The notes below the pieces were generated by a model. That model was not told the origin of the DNA, ran no database searches, and saw only the letters and a list, made by a program, of their open reading frames with translations. A program made the position numbers and the translations under genes. Source: Alcanivoracaceae bacterium (lineage in GTDB: Bacteria; Pseudomonadota; Gammaproteobacteria; Pseudomonadales; Alcanivoracaceae). From it: DNA of 64,000 nt. The stretch lies in the NCBI GenBank assembly GCA_029213045.1, contig JARGPN010000006.1, positions 444,304 to 508,303 on the forward strand. The letters run 5' to 3'. Positions 38,123 through 47,119 of the stretch are shown here, piece after piece (position 1 is the first letter of the stretch; every line of letters starts with the position of its first letter).

Positions 38123-39418
38123 GTGCGCCTGCACACTCAAATATTCATCGCTATGGCATTGGCTGTGATTTGTGGTGCCTTTACTTCAGTGGATAGCTCG
38201 TTTCTAGGCGTGTCGGTTTTAGGCACCTACGATTTAATCGGAACATTATTCATTAACGCCCTCAAAATGGTCGTCGTTCCGTTGATCATGAGTGCGATTA
38301 TCAGCAGCCTGATCAGCATTAGCGGCGGCGAACAACTTGGTCGATTAGGCTTAAAAACGCTCGCCTATTACATGATGACCAGCTTCGTTGCGATTTTAGT
38401 TGGATTGCTGTTGGTCAACCTAATGACGCCAGGCCTAATCGACGGCGCCCCGGCCGGCCCCAGCCTCGGGTTATCCGCAGACACAGCCACGACACTGGCA
38501 AAAATTGAAGGACGCGGCGCTGGCGACTTCGCCGGTATTTTCTTAGCGCTGTTGCCACCGAATATTGTTCAGGCGGCGGCGAATAGCGAGTTACTTGGAT
38601 TAATCGTCTTTTCACTGCTATTCGGATTAATGCTACGCAAACAAACCGGCACGCCTGCAGAACGTTTGCGCGAGACCGTAGAAGGTTTTTATCAAACGAT
38701 GATGATGATCACCATGTTCGTCATTCGTTTCGCACCGCTGGGCGTCTGGGCATTGATCGCAAAAACAGTCACCTTGACCGGCAGCGATGCCATAGGCCCG
38801 CTTGCGTGGTTCTTTGCCACCACCCTATTAGCGCTAGCACTACATGCCTTCGTCGTTTTGCCGATTATTATCCGCGTGCTTGGACAACGCTCTCCGTGGC
38901 GCCACTTCAAGGCCATGTCACCGGCCATGCTCACTGCTTTTTCCAGCGCTAGCTCTGCGGCAACCCTGCCATTAACCATGGAATGTGTTGAAAAGCGTTC
39001 TGGTGTCTCCAGTGGCACATCAAGCTTTGTGTTGCCACTAGGCGCTACCGTAAATATGGATGGCACTGCATTATACGAGTGCGTTGCAGCAATGTTTATT
39101 GCGCAAGCGTATGGAATGGATTTGAGTCTCACCACTCAATTTTTAATTGTGATTACCGCCCTTCTAACCTCGGTCGGCGTTGCCAGTATTCCGTCGGCAA
39201 GCCTCGTTGCTATTACGGTGATACTTGGTGCAATTGGCCTCCCTGCAGAAGGCATCGGCCTTATTTTAGCCACCGATCGGATTCTCGATATGTGCCGCAC
39301 GGCGGTGAATATTTGGAGCGACAGTGTCGGTGCCGTAGTGATTGGGCGAAGCGAGGGGGAAGAGAATATTTTACTTTATGACCCTGACAGACTCGAAGCA
39401 GAAGCCGAGCGTTCGTAA
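38123..39418 (+). CDS. Dicarboxylate/amino acid:cation symporter
   Basis: A 431-residue DAACS (SLC1-like) transporter of the GltP/DctA family. The serine-rich hairpin SSASSAATLPLTME, the cation site GATVNMDGTALYE and SVGVASIPSAS are all present, so Na+ or H+ coupled uptake of glutamate/aspartate or C4-dicarboxylates is expected. The GTG start at 38123 has AAGGAGA ten bases before it. It appears to be a single gene, closed by the hairpin at 39605-39637. Confidence 0.92.
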   Translation: MRLHTQIFIAMALAVICGAFTSVDSSFLGVSVLGTYDLIGTLFINALKMVVVPLIMSAIISSLISISGGEQLGRLGLKTLAYYMMTSFVAILVGLLLVNLMTPGLIDGAPAGPSLGLSADTATTLAKIEGRGAGDFAGIFLALLPPNIVQAAANSELLGLIVFSLLFGLMLRKQTGTPAERLRETVEGFYQTMMMITMFVIRFAPLGVWALIAKTVTLTGSDAIGPLAWFFATTLLALALHAFVVLPIIIRVLGQRSPWRHFKAMSPAMLTAFSSASSAATLPLTMECVEKRSGVSSGTSSFVLPLGATVNMDGTALYECVAAMFIAQAYGMDLSLTTQFLIVITALLTSVGVASIPSASLVAITVILGAIGLPAEGIGLILATDRILDMCRTAVNIWSDSVGAVVIGRSEGEENILLYDPDRLEAEAERS

Positions 39419-39604
39419 AATAATGCGATGGAAGAAATGACGACGCGTCATTGGATGTAATGCGCTCATTAGAAATGAGCCGCAAACTTAAGCGATTAAA
39501 ACAACGACATTAATCCGTTTTAATGGCCCAAGAAGCTGACCAAAATACGGTAGCCTCTTCGACGCAAGCATGAGAGCTCAATGATAAACGCCTGCTAGAC
39601 CCAA

Positions 39605-39637
39605 AAGCGTCGATATCGCGAAACGACATCGACGCTT
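39605..39637. terminator. Bidirectional terminator hairpin
   Basis: Ten-base perfect arms AAGCGTCGAT and ATCGACGCTT around a 13-base loop lie between two convergent genes; ATTTGAT follows on the plus strand and TTTTGGG on the minus strand. About 190 bases of plus-strand sequence (39419-39604) before it contain nothing I could identify. Confidence 0.65.
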
Positions 39638-39643
39638 ATTTGA

Positions 39644-39877
39644 TCATACTGAAAACTGATTGTTGTCGTTTTTAGCTTGGCCATCCGCGACTACATCGCG
39701 GTATAAACGTACCGCCGCACCTGCAGTAGCAGGTACTGCATACGCAAACGCCAGAGCGATAATCAGCGGAGTGCCGGTTGCATTCAGCAAGGCAGACGCC
39801 AACATTGCTAATACCGCTGCAAAAAAGAAAAATGCGATGAAGTCTTTAGCCAGCTTGTTCATTTTTACTGCGTTCAT
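39644..39877 (-). CDS. Small two-helix membrane protein
   Basis: A 77-residue protein of unknown function with two hydrophobic segments (about residues 12-33 and 38-58) and a charged C-terminal tail rich in Asp, Asn and Lys. The start ATG at 39877 follows GGAGG by five bases; an open frame reaches further upstream but lacks a start of comparable quality. A sigma-70-like promoter bracketed by an inverted repeat lies directly upstream, so expression is likely regulated. Confidence 0.7.
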   Translation of the reverse strand: MNAVKMNKLAKDFIAFFFFAAVLAMLASALLNATGTPLIIALAFAYAVPATAGAAVRLYRDVVADGQAKNDNNQFSV

Positions 39878-39899
39878 AAGAACCTCCAAAGGGCATTTA

Positions 39900-39955
39900 A
39901 GTGAACATGTGTGCACGTTACCCTTGGGCGATGTAATAGTCAACACTTGTTCACT
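39900..39955 (-). promoter_or_regulatory. Promoter bracketed by inverted-repeat operator
   Basis: Arms AGTGAACATGTGT (39900-39912) and ACACTTGTTCACT (39943-39955) match in 12 of 13 positions as an inverted repeat. Between them on the minus strand lie TTGACT (39938-39943) and TAACGT (39915-39920) with a 17-base spacer, a plausible sigma-70 promoter for the 77-residue membrane protein. The layout suits a dimeric repressor, possibly of the TetR family. Confidence 0.55.
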
Positions 39956-40029
39956 AAATAATTTTAGCTTTGCCGTGAGCCCTCTCCATGCGGCACACTT
40001 GCCTCACTTTTACCCATAGGAACAACAAC

Positions 40030-40830
40030 TTGAGTGACGCCAGAACCATGTTGATTACCGGTGGCGCCAGCGGCCTGGGCCTTGCCCTCGCGCAGCAGGC
40101 GGCGGCACTCGGCTGGCGGGTGGCCATTGCAGACATCAATGAGACTCGCGGAGATGCCGCGGCTAAAGAGATCGCAGGTAGCGGCGGCGACGCCATGTTT
40201 GTCCGTTGTGATGTCCGTGACGAGGCCTCAATACGTATCGCTATGCAGCGCATAGCCCGGCGCTGGGGGCAACTAGACGCGTTGATCAATAACGCTGGCA
40301 TTGCCACAACAGGACTTTTTGAAACGCTGACAGACGAAGATTGGCAGCAGCAGCTTAATACCGACCTACTCGGCACCGTCCGCAGCTGTCGCGCTGCCGT
40401 ATCAGAAATGCAGCGACACGATCACGGACGCATCATTAATATCGCCGGCTTGCACGGCGCGGCACCTTTACCAGGCTTAAGCAGTTTTAGTGCGACGCAG
40501 GCGGCGATCATTGCATTAAGTGAATCACTGCGTGCAGAACTCGCCCCGCTCGGAATTCAAGTGAGCGTTGCCCTGCCAAGTTTTTTCAGAAGCAATTTAA
40601 ACGAAACACTGCGCAGTGCAGACCCTGTGAGTCGCGCGCGCTTCCTGAGCAACATGGGTCGTCAAACGTCATCCAGCGAATACCTCGCCAAATTAATTAT
40701 GGCGGCGATGGATAAAAATGATTTTCTGATTATGCCGCCTGAAGAGCGTTGGCTACTCAGACAGAAACGCTGGCAGCCGAAAAGATATTTCGCGAAATTG
40801 TTAGCGCTTGCCGAAAAATTTCGTCGCTAA
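40030..40830 (+). CDS. SDR-family protein with degenerate catalytic site
   Basis: A 266-residue classical short-chain dehydrogenase/reductase fold: the cofactor motif TGGASGLG (residues 10-17) and NNAG (87-90) are intact, so NAD(P) binding is expected. However, the catalytic Ser, Tyr and Lys are G140, F153 and Q157, in the correct S-13-Y-4-K spacing (NIAGLHG and SFSATQAA). It is therefore probably non-catalytic or has altered chemistry. The TTG start at 40030 has AGGA nine bases upstream; an ATG at 39988 is an alternative with no ribosome site. Confidence 0.85.
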   Translation: MSDARTMLITGGASGLGLALAQQAAALGWRVAIADINETRGDAAAKEIAGSGGDAMFVRCDVRDEASIRIAMQRIARRWGQLDALINNAGIATTGLFETLTDEDWQQQLNTDLLGTVRSCRAAVSEMQRHDHGRIINIAGLHGAAPLPGLSSFSATQAAIIALSESLRAELAPLGIQVSVALPSFFRSNLNETLRSADPVSRARFLSNMGRQTSSSEYLAKLIMAAMDKNDFLIMPPEERWLLRQKRWQPKRYFAKLLALAEKFRR

Positions 40831-40888
40831 ACCCTCCGCTTGGCGTGACGCAAATTTCTTACGACTAGGTGTTCTCATAGGCAGAAAT

Positions 40889-41121
40889 CTCTTGCAGGCA
40901 AGCTTCCACATAAAACAATCGTAATCGTCAACGCTCAATTTCTTGTCACCTTTGCGTGAGCTTGCCTGAAAGCGATTCAACCTTGCTAACTTGCTCGATC
41001 GTCCAGCAGGACCCCCACATAAAAACCAATCACCGAGATCAATCCAACCCCACTGTGGGAGCTTGCCTGCAAGCGATTAAGCGCAAAAAAGAACCACCAC
41101 CATGCAAGCAAGCCCTCACAT
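40889..41121. repeat. REP-element cluster between SDR and acyl-CoA dehydrogenase genes
   Basis: The 312-base gap at 40831-41142 holds copies of one palindromic element. Clear copies are CTTGCAGGCAAGCTTCCACA (40891-40910, minus orientation), GTGAGCTTGCCTGAAAGCGAT (40957-40976) and TGTGGGAGCTTGCCTGCAAG (41057-41076). Worn copies lie near 41000-41020 and 41101-41121. It separates convergent genes. It resembles Pseudomonas REPs; no REP-associated transposase (RAYT) gene is in the window. Confidence 0.75.
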
Positions 41122-41142
41122 CAAAGATCAATTACTCACGCC

Positions 41143-42936
41143 TTACGGCATAAACAATTGTTCTTCGTCTAACGCCATTAAACTTTCTGGGCTCGCCAAC
41201 ATGCTTTCTTTGAGCGACAAGGTCCGTGGTGCAATGCGCTCCATATAGAATTTCGCAGTGTCGATTTTTGCCTGCAGAAATGCCACATCCGTCGCACCTT
41301 CTGCAATTTTATCCGATGCTTTCACCGCCATGCGCGCCCAGCACCATGCCAAACAGGCATAGCCCGCATATTCCATATATTCAAATGCTGCAGACATCGG
41401 CAAGTTCAAATCGTCTTTACCTTGCGTCATCAGCGTATCCGTTAATGATGACCATTCCTTCGCTAGCGCATCAGCCCGAGCAACCAACGCGCTTTGCGCG
41501 TGATCCTTGTTCGCATCAAAAAAGGTCTGCATGGTGTCCAGCATGCCATTCAATAATTTTCTATCTGAACCGATTATTTTACGGCGCATTAAATCAATCG
41601 CTTGAATGCCATTCGTGCCTTCGTAAATACGCGTGATGCGCACATCGCGAGAAAGTTGTTCCATACCATGCTCACGAATGTATCCGTGGCCACCTAAGCA
41701 TTGCACACCAAGGTCAGTGATCTCAGAGCCTCGCTCGGTGAAGAACCCTTTGCAAATGGGAATAAGTAGCGCAACTAATTCATCCGCCTTGCGCGCCGCT
41801 TCGCCTTCACCATCAAGTGCTATATCAAGCTGCATGGCGGTGAAATACCCAAGCGCACGACAACCTTCCACCAACGCCTTTTGCGTCATCAGCATGCGTC
41901 GAACATCGGGGTGTACCACAATAGGATCAGCGGGTTTTTCTGGAAACTGCGTGCCCGTTGGCGCGCGTAGCTGCAAGCGTTCACGTGCATATTCCACAGC
42001 ACCTTGATGTGACAACTGCCCTAGACCAACACCTTCAAATGCCACATCTAAACGCGCGCTGTTCATCATGGTGAACATTGCTGCTAATCCGTTATGCGGC
42101 TTACCGACCAACCATCCCTTTGCTGCATCGAAATTGAGTACACAAGTTGGTGAGGATTTCAGCCCCATTTTTTCTTCCAGCTTTGCCACGGTCACGGCAT
42201 TGCGTGTTGTAGGCGTGCCCTGCTCATCAATTAAAAACTTCGGCACCAAGAATAATGAAATTCCTTTCGGCCCTTTCGGAGCGTCCGGTAGTCGCGCCAA
42301 CACCAAGTGCACCACGTTATCGGCAAGATCATGATCCGCCCAAGTAATAAATATCTTTTCACCGGTAATAGCATAACTACCGTCAGTATTTTCTTCAGCA
42401 CGGGCACGCAACAAGCCCAAATCCGATCCCGCGTGAGACTCAGTGAGGCACATGCTGCCGGTCCATTCACCGGACACCATTTTCGGCAACCAGGTTGCTT
42501 TAAGCTCATCTGATGCATGCGCTTCAATGGCGCGCATCGACCCCTGGGCTAACGTAAAAATAGCGCATAGAGGTTGGTTTGCCGACTCAGCAAGATCATG
42601 GAACACCATCCCCAGCGAATGCGGCAAACCCTGACCGCCGTATTCAGGGTTCGAGCAAATGCCGATCCACTGGCCTTCGCGAATCGCGTTCGCAGCCGCT
42701 TTATAGGACGGCGGCGTGATCACGTGCCCATCGACTAATTTGCTGCCAATTTCATCACCTTCAACACGCGTCGGGTCTAATACGTTTTCACAAAACCGCG
42801 CCGCTTCTTCAAGCACAGGATCAATCAAGTCAGCGCCAATTTCATCGTGCCCATTGGCAGCGTAATGCCCTGCAAAGTCATACAGGTCATGAACCAAAAA
42901 TCGTATGTCGCGCAGCGGCGCTTTAAACTGAGGCAT
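41143..42936 (-). CDS. Acyl-CoA dehydrogenase, 600-residue type
   Basis: A 597-residue FAD enzyme with an extra N-terminal segment, the core motifs MCLTESHAGSDLG and GEKIFITWADHD, and the catalytic glutamate in RIYEGTNGIQAIDLM. A C-terminal extension, as in the long acyl-CoA dehydrogenases of Pseudomonas (PA0506 type), follows. It introduces the trans double bond into acyl-CoA in beta-oxidation; chain length cannot be read. The ATG at 42936, with AAGGTG before it, is chosen over the GTG three codons upstream. No etf or thiolase gene is adjacent. Confidence 0.93.
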   Translation of the reverse strand: MPQFKAPLRDIRFLVHDLYDFAGHYAANGHDEIGADLIDPVLEEAARFCENVLDPTRVEGDEIGSKLVDGHVITPPSYKAAANAIREGQWIGICSNPEYGGQGLPHSLGMVFHDLAESANQPLCAIFTLAQGSMRAIEAHASDELKATWLPKMVSGEWTGSMCLTESHAGSDLGLLRARAEENTDGSYAITGEKIFITWADHDLADNVVHLVLARLPDAPKGPKGISLFLVPKFLIDEQGTPTTRNAVTVAKLEEKMGLKSSPTCVLNFDAAKGWLVGKPHNGLAAMFTMMNSARLDVAFEGVGLGQLSHQGAVEYARERLQLRAPTGTQFPEKPADPIVVHPDVRRMLMTQKALVEGCRALGYFTAMQLDIALDGEGEAARKADELVALLIPICKGFFTERGSEITDLGVQCLGGHGYIREHGMEQLSRDVRITRIYEGTNGIQAIDLMRRKIIGSDRKLLNGMLDTMQTFFDANKDHAQSALVARADALAKEWSSLTDTLMTQGKDDLNLPMSAAFEYMEYAGYACLAWCWARMAVKASDKIAEGATDVAFLQAKIDTAKFYMERIAPRTLSLKESMLASPESLMALDEEQLFMP

Positions 42937-43108
42937 GTTATTCACCTTGCAAGTTATCTGGGAGAAGAAGGACGTTCCTTGCCGACACTCGTCTAGCAGG
43001 TATCGATAAGAAAAATGATTAAGTTGAAAGGAATACTACTATCTTTGTTGGCGACTGTGGCCAATTAGGTGTGACTGATCATTCACAAATGGAGACACTG
43101 AAAATGGC

Positions 43109-43144
43109 GCATTCAGAGCCTTTTATTGGTAGGCCCCTGAATGC
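43109..43144 (-). terminator. Hairpin downstream of DUF2505 gene
   Basis: Eight-base arms GCATTCAG and CTGAATGC with an inner GCC/GGC pairing lie 46 bases after the DUF2505 stop on the minus strand, with GCCATTTTC following. The T run is weak. The rest of the 253-base gap (42937-43189) shows nothing recognisable. Confidence 0.4.
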
Positions 43145-43189
43145 TTAATATATTAAGAAGTAATCAGATGTGCGGACGAATAAACGTTC

Positions 43190-43699
43190 TTACGCACCAG
43201 CCTGACTTTCGATATAGCGAAGCGTACCTCGGTAATCGGAGTCCAATCCGCTTTCCACTTTTTCGGCGACCAGCGCTGCAATTTTTTTACCGACAAGAGG
43301 CACTGTGCTGCTGATATTCACGCGAATGGCTTGTTGCGCTTTACCGTCAACCTCTGTCACCTCGATAGAGCCATTCACCTCAACGGGCGCGTTACCTACC
43401 GAAAAGCGATAACGTGCATGGAACGGCATTTTTTCCGTTTCCGTCCAAATAAATTCCTGCACCATGGTATACGAAGAGCCAATAAACTTTCGCGCGAAGG
43501 TTGGCACGTTGCCCGGCCGAAGAGAGACCTCGCGGAGCATACGAATCACTAAATCATTACCCTGTTTTTCGAATGCTTCGAAATGGCAGTTCTCGATATT
43601 GGACATTTTAAAACGCGCGAGAAAAAACTCTTTGTCGGTGAGGATATCAACTAATGCTCGCGCGGAAATCGGATAACTCTGGGTTCTTTCAACCTTCAT
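43190..43699 (-). CDS. DUF2505 domain protein
   Basis: A 169-residue soluble protein that looks like DUF2505, a START/SRPBCC-like lipid-binding helix-grip fold: the N terminus MKVERTQSYPISARALVDILTDKEFF and the C-terminal amphipathic helix LVGKKIAALVAEKVESGLDSDY fit. Its ligand and role are unknown. It follows the response-regulator/GGDEF gene after 13 bases and probably shares its transcript. Confidence 0.8.
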   Translation of the reverse strand: MKVERTQSYPISARALVDILTDKEFFLARFKMSNIENCHFEAFEKQGNDLVIRMLREVSLRPGNVPTFARKFIGSSYTMVQEFIWTETEKMPFHARYRFSVGNAPVEVNGSIEVTEVDGKAQQAIRVNISSTVPLVGKKIAALVAEKVESGLDSDYRGTLRYIESQAGA

Positions 43700-43712
43700 C
43701 TAGCACTTACCT

Positions 43713-44831
43713 TCACTTATTTTGTTGCGCAGACATTAATTTTATCAGTGGGGCTATCTTGCGACGCAGTCCCGCTAAATGCGGCACGACAACATCGGGC
43801 TTGCCTTCCGCCAGAAATGTGAGCGCCTGATCAATTGTCATGCTGCCTTCTGGTGTTTGTCCGGCTGGAGGCGTAGACGCCGACGGCAACCCACTACCTT
43901 TTTTGCGCAGCTCGTCTTCTGTTACCACCTGATTGCCGCCGTTAGATTGTGCGGCTTTCAATACAAGATTGGTTTCTTCAATTACGCTGCGTGCCGTCGC
44001 CCCAGGATGCGGATCTGGGCACATCACACCCACAGAAATCGTAGATGAAACCTTATGCCCTTTGACATCCACCAGTGCTTCACGAACCTGTCGACACAAA
44101 CGATTTGCAAAAATTGCAGCGCCTGCAGCATCAGCCGTCGGCAGCAACATGGCAAACTGGGAGAGTCCAATACGCGCAGCAGAGTCTTCTTTACGAATGA
44201 GCCCTGAAATCACTTCGCCGATTTTAGAAAGCACCGCATCAGCGCCCTCTTTACCAAGCTTAATAAACAACTGATTAAACTCATCAACGTCCGCACGCAC
44301 CAACGAAATGTTATGGCCATGTCTTTCAGCAAACGCGAGCTCTTGTTTGAGGCGACCGGTGAAATAGAGCTGATTACCCAGCCCTGTGAGCGAATCTATG
44401 GTGGTTTGCTCCGCCATAACTTTACGCTCACGCTGATAATTAGCGTGAGCTGTAGCACGTGCCAGCAAATCGGTAGAGTTAAACGGCTTGGTGATAAAAT
44501 CGGTTGCACCCATGTTCAGTGCTTTTTCGCGCGCGGCTTCATCATTCTCGGCGCCAGTAACAATAATCACTGGCAAGCCGGCAATGCCTTCATCATCGCA
44601 GGTGCGAATTTTCTCTAGTAACCCATAGCCATCCAGCTCGGGCATAGAGAGGTCACTAAACACCACCTGGATTTGCTGGTCACTGCGGATTTGCTTCCAA
44701 CCCTCAACGCCATCTTCCGCCACCACGACATCGAATTTTTTGCCGAGCATCTTGGTGGCAGCGGTACGCATGACCTTAGAATCATCCACCATTATTAAAC
44801 GTGGTTTGCCCGCAACGGCCGCTTTAGTCAT
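43713..44831 (-). CDS. Response regulator with degenerate GGDEF domain
   Basis: A 372-residue protein. Its receiver domain (about residues 10-125) has the acidic pair D16-D17, phospho-acceptor D60 in FSDLSMPELDG and K115 in FITKPF. A diguanylate-cyclase-like domain follows (about 145-300). The GGDEF motif reads GLSQF (222-226), so c-di-GMP synthesis is not expected. A region with proline and a helical tail closes the protein. The start ATG 44831 is used, since the upstream TTG has no ribosome site. It is likely an output module for protein-protein signalling or GTP sensing, cotranscribed with the genes on both sides. Confidence 0.88.
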   Translation of the reverse strand: MTKAAVAGKPRLIMVDDSKVMRTAATKMLGKKFDVVVAEDGVEGWKQIRSDQQIQVVFSDLSMPELDGYGLLEKIRTCDDEGIAGLPVIIVTGAENDEAAREKALNMGATDFITKPFNSTDLLARATAHANYQRERKVMAEQTTIDSLTGLGNQLYFTGRLKQELAFAERHGHNISLVRADVDEFNQLFIKLGKEGADAVLSKIGEVISGLIRKEDSAARIGLSQFAMLLPTADAAGAAIFANRLCRQVREALVDVKGHKVSSTISVGVMCPDPHPGATARSVIEETNLVLKAAQSNGGNQVVTEDELRKKGSGLPSASTPPAGQTPEGSMTIDQALTFLAEGKPDVVVPHLAGLRRKIAPLIKLMSAQQNK

Positions 44832-44863
44832 GAATCCCAACCCCAAATCTAACTGTCATAGTG

Positions 44864-45802
44864 TCAATGACCCACGTCCGTCGACAAGAAATCCTGTGTG
44901 CCTGGCTCCCGACCACGCACATAGCGATACAAACGGGATGTTCGATTACAGTAGTCACCCCGAGCAATACCCGCAAGATAATGATGATTGAACAGATGAC
45001 CGGCCTTTTCTGGGATACAGAATACCGTCCCAGAAGTGGTGTCTAGATGAGAAAGTACCCCAATTTGCGCAAAATAGTCTCGTCCGTTGGCAAAGTGCTC
45101 AACGTAAGGCACCGGATGGCCCGCCTCACGGGACAACTCAGCATCAACCTCGAGACTATCGGAAACTCCGCCAATACAGTAAAGCTCTAGCTTCTTCACC
45201 AAGGGTCTCGTGCTGGCGTGACGCAATAACTTGCGCACAATGTAACTCGCTACGATGGTGCCTTGAGAATGACAGACCAACACCACGCGATCATAGCGCT
45301 GGAGTGCATCCTGCAGCACATAGATTGCTGGGCGGGAGAGCTTACCGTCTTTACGCAAAGTCCTTGCCGTAATTGACTCGACGATATCCCGTACCAGTCC
45401 CCAAGTAGGTGTGTGAATCAACGATATAGGACGCTGCACCACACGCGCTAGTTCAGAGGCATTGAGCATGGCCACCGGCGGCGCGGCCCCCAGCCCATTG
45501 ATATAAAACCAACGTGAGCTATGCTCTTCGTTGGTTACACGCGGCGGGCGACAAACGACGGTACCCTGACTCGCAGATTCACGGGCGGCTGGAATAATCA
45601 GTTGGCTCACGGAGTTAATCACATCGCCCATATTGTTGTAGCTGGATCGCTTCAACTCAGAGCGCACAGACGGCTCGTCGCCGCTCGACAGAAATGTCGA
45701 AGGCAACGCATCTAAATGCGATAATCCCAGCACAATATCTCGGCGGATTGCACCACGACTGTCGACCAGTCGGCTTATCCATTTTTTTGTTTTGCGTAGC
45801 AT
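44864..45802 (-). CDS. Alpha/beta-hydrolase-like protein
   Basis: A 312-residue protein with a nucleophile-elbow sequence VLVCHSQGT, where S179 sits in C-H-S-Q-G rather than the standard G-x-S-x-G; the strand before it (RVVLV) and later His-rich GHLFNHHYLAGI fit an alpha/beta-hydrolase or lipase-like fold. No signal peptide is evident. The substrate is unknown. It is the first gene of the minus-strand group with the degenerate GGDEF regulator and DUF2505, and is divergent from the saccharopine-dehydrogenase-like gene 58 bases away. Confidence 0.72.
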   Translation of the reverse strand: MLRKTKKWISRLVDSRGAIRRDIVLGLSHLDALPSTFLSSGDEPSVRSELKRSSYNNMGDVINSVSQLIIPAARESASQGTVVCRPPRVTNEEHSSRWFYINGLGAAPPVAMLNASELARVVQRPISLIHTPTWGLVRDIVESITARTLRKDGKLSRPAIYVLQDALQRYDRVVLVCHSQGTIVASYIVRKLLRHASTRPLVKKLELYCIGGVSDSLEVDAELSREAGHPVPYVEHFANGRDYFAQIGVLSHLDTTSGTVFCIPEKAGHLFNHHYLAGIARGDYCNRTSRLYRYVRGREPGTQDFLSTDVGH

Positions 45803-45860
45803 TTATAACCTGCTTGGATAACGACTACACTGGGCCACGAATTTAAGGAAGGGTAACAGC

Positions 45861-47051
45861 ATGAGCGAACCACGCAAATACAGCCTCACTCTTTTTGGCG
45901 CCACCGGCTTCACCGGCGGACTCTGCGCCGATTACCTTGGCCAAAATATGCCCAACGACACAACGTGGGCAATTGCCGGACGTAATCCGCAAAAACTCCA
46001 GAGCGTCATTGAGCGACTAAAATCTAACGGATGCACCAACCTTCCGGTAGCCATTGCGGCAGATATTAACGATAGCGATAGCTTGCACGCCATGGCGGAA
46101 AATACACGCGTGGTGGTCACAACTGTCGGCCCTTACATTTATTACGGCGAAGAGCTCGCTCGATCATGTGCTCAGTCCGGCACACACTATTGCGACCTTA
46201 CTGGCGAACCAGAATTCGTCAACAATCTGATTAGTCGCTACCACGACCTTGCCAAGAAAAACGGTGCGGCACTTGTCAGCTGTTGCGGCTTTGATTCTAT
46301 TCCGCACGACGCCGGCGCTTTCTTTGCTGTGCGCGAGCTTGAGAAAGAACTGGGACACCCGCTTAACGCTGAAACGCGCGTTGAAGGCGTCGTCACCGCC
46401 GACGGTACTTTTTCGGGGGGCACATGGCAGTCCGCAATAACCGCCTTTGGCCGCCCGCGTGAAAATCAGCAAGCGATGAAGCTCGCGCGCACGGCACTCA
46501 ATAATCTGTACCCCAAAAAAGCGCGCGCCCTTCCCATGCGCCCTTTTCATGACAAAGAATTCGGCAGCTGGCTTTGCCCGATGCCAACCATTGATCCCTT
46601 TATCGTCATACGCTCTGCGCGCGCCATGGATGAGTACGGCCCCGACTTCTATTACGGTCATTATGCTGGCATCAGAAGCCTCCCCAAAATGCTCGGCGGC
46701 ATAGCGGGCATTGGCGGGCTCCTCTTCGCTGCGCAAATAAAATTCCTACGAAATAAATTATTGGAGTTTCGTCAGTCCGGCGATGGGCCTGCACCAGAAA
46801 AACGTGCACGCAGTTGGTTTAAAGTCACCTTCCGTGCGCAAAGCGAAGGCAAAAAGGTCATGACGCAAGTATCCGGTGGCGACCCCGGCTACGATGAAAC
46901 CGCTAAAATGCTGGCGGAAACCGGCATGGCGTTAGCGCTAGACAAAGGCTACCCAAAGCGCACCGGCGTGGTGACAACCATGATGGCACTAGAAGGCAGA
47001 CTGATTGAGCGCTTACAAAAGGCGGGAATGGAATTTAAACGGCTGTCATAA
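45861..47051 (+). CDS. Saccharopine dehydrogenase-like oxidoreductase
   Basis: A 396-residue protein with an N-terminal NAD(P)-binding Rossmann domain (LTLFGATGFTGGLCADYL) and motifs TTVGPYIYYGEELARSCA, HYCDLTGEPEFV and CCGFDSIPHDAG. These match the saccharopine dehydrogenase/trans-acting enoyl reductase family, which in mycobacteria includes Rv2953 of phenolic glycolipid synthesis. The real substrate is unknown. The Shine-Dalgarno AGGAAGGG precedes the ATG. The surrounding lipid-related genes suggest lipid metabolism but do not prove it. Confidence 0.85.
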   Translation: MSEPRKYSLTLFGATGFTGGLCADYLGQNMPNDTTWAIAGRNPQKLQSVIERLKSNGCTNLPVAIAADINDSDSLHAMAENTRVVVTTVGPYIYYGEELARSCAQSGTHYCDLTGEPEFVNNLISRYHDLAKKNGAALVSCCGFDSIPHDAGAFFAVRELEKELGHPLNAETRVEGVVTADGTFSGGTWQSAITAFGRPRENQQAMKLARTALNNLYPKKARALPMRPFHDKEFGSWLCPMPTIDPFIVIRSARAMDEYGPDFYYGHYAGIRSLPKMLGGIAGIGGLLFAAQIKFLRNKLLEFRQSGDGPAPEKRARSWFKVTFRAQSEGKKVMTQVSGGDPGYDETAKMLAETGMALALDKGYPKRTGVVTTMMALEGRLIERLQKAGMEFKRLS

Positions 47052-47119
47052 CGGCAAAATGATTTGCCAACGGGATTGTGCAAATCATTTCCACGCCTTT
47101 CACCTAAAGCGAGTATTTG

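Noticed and set aside
46164..46736. Minus-strand open frame of 190 codons inside the saccharopine-dehydrogenase-like gene
   Set aside because: Composition follows the antisense of the real gene, with no family similarity and no ribosome site.
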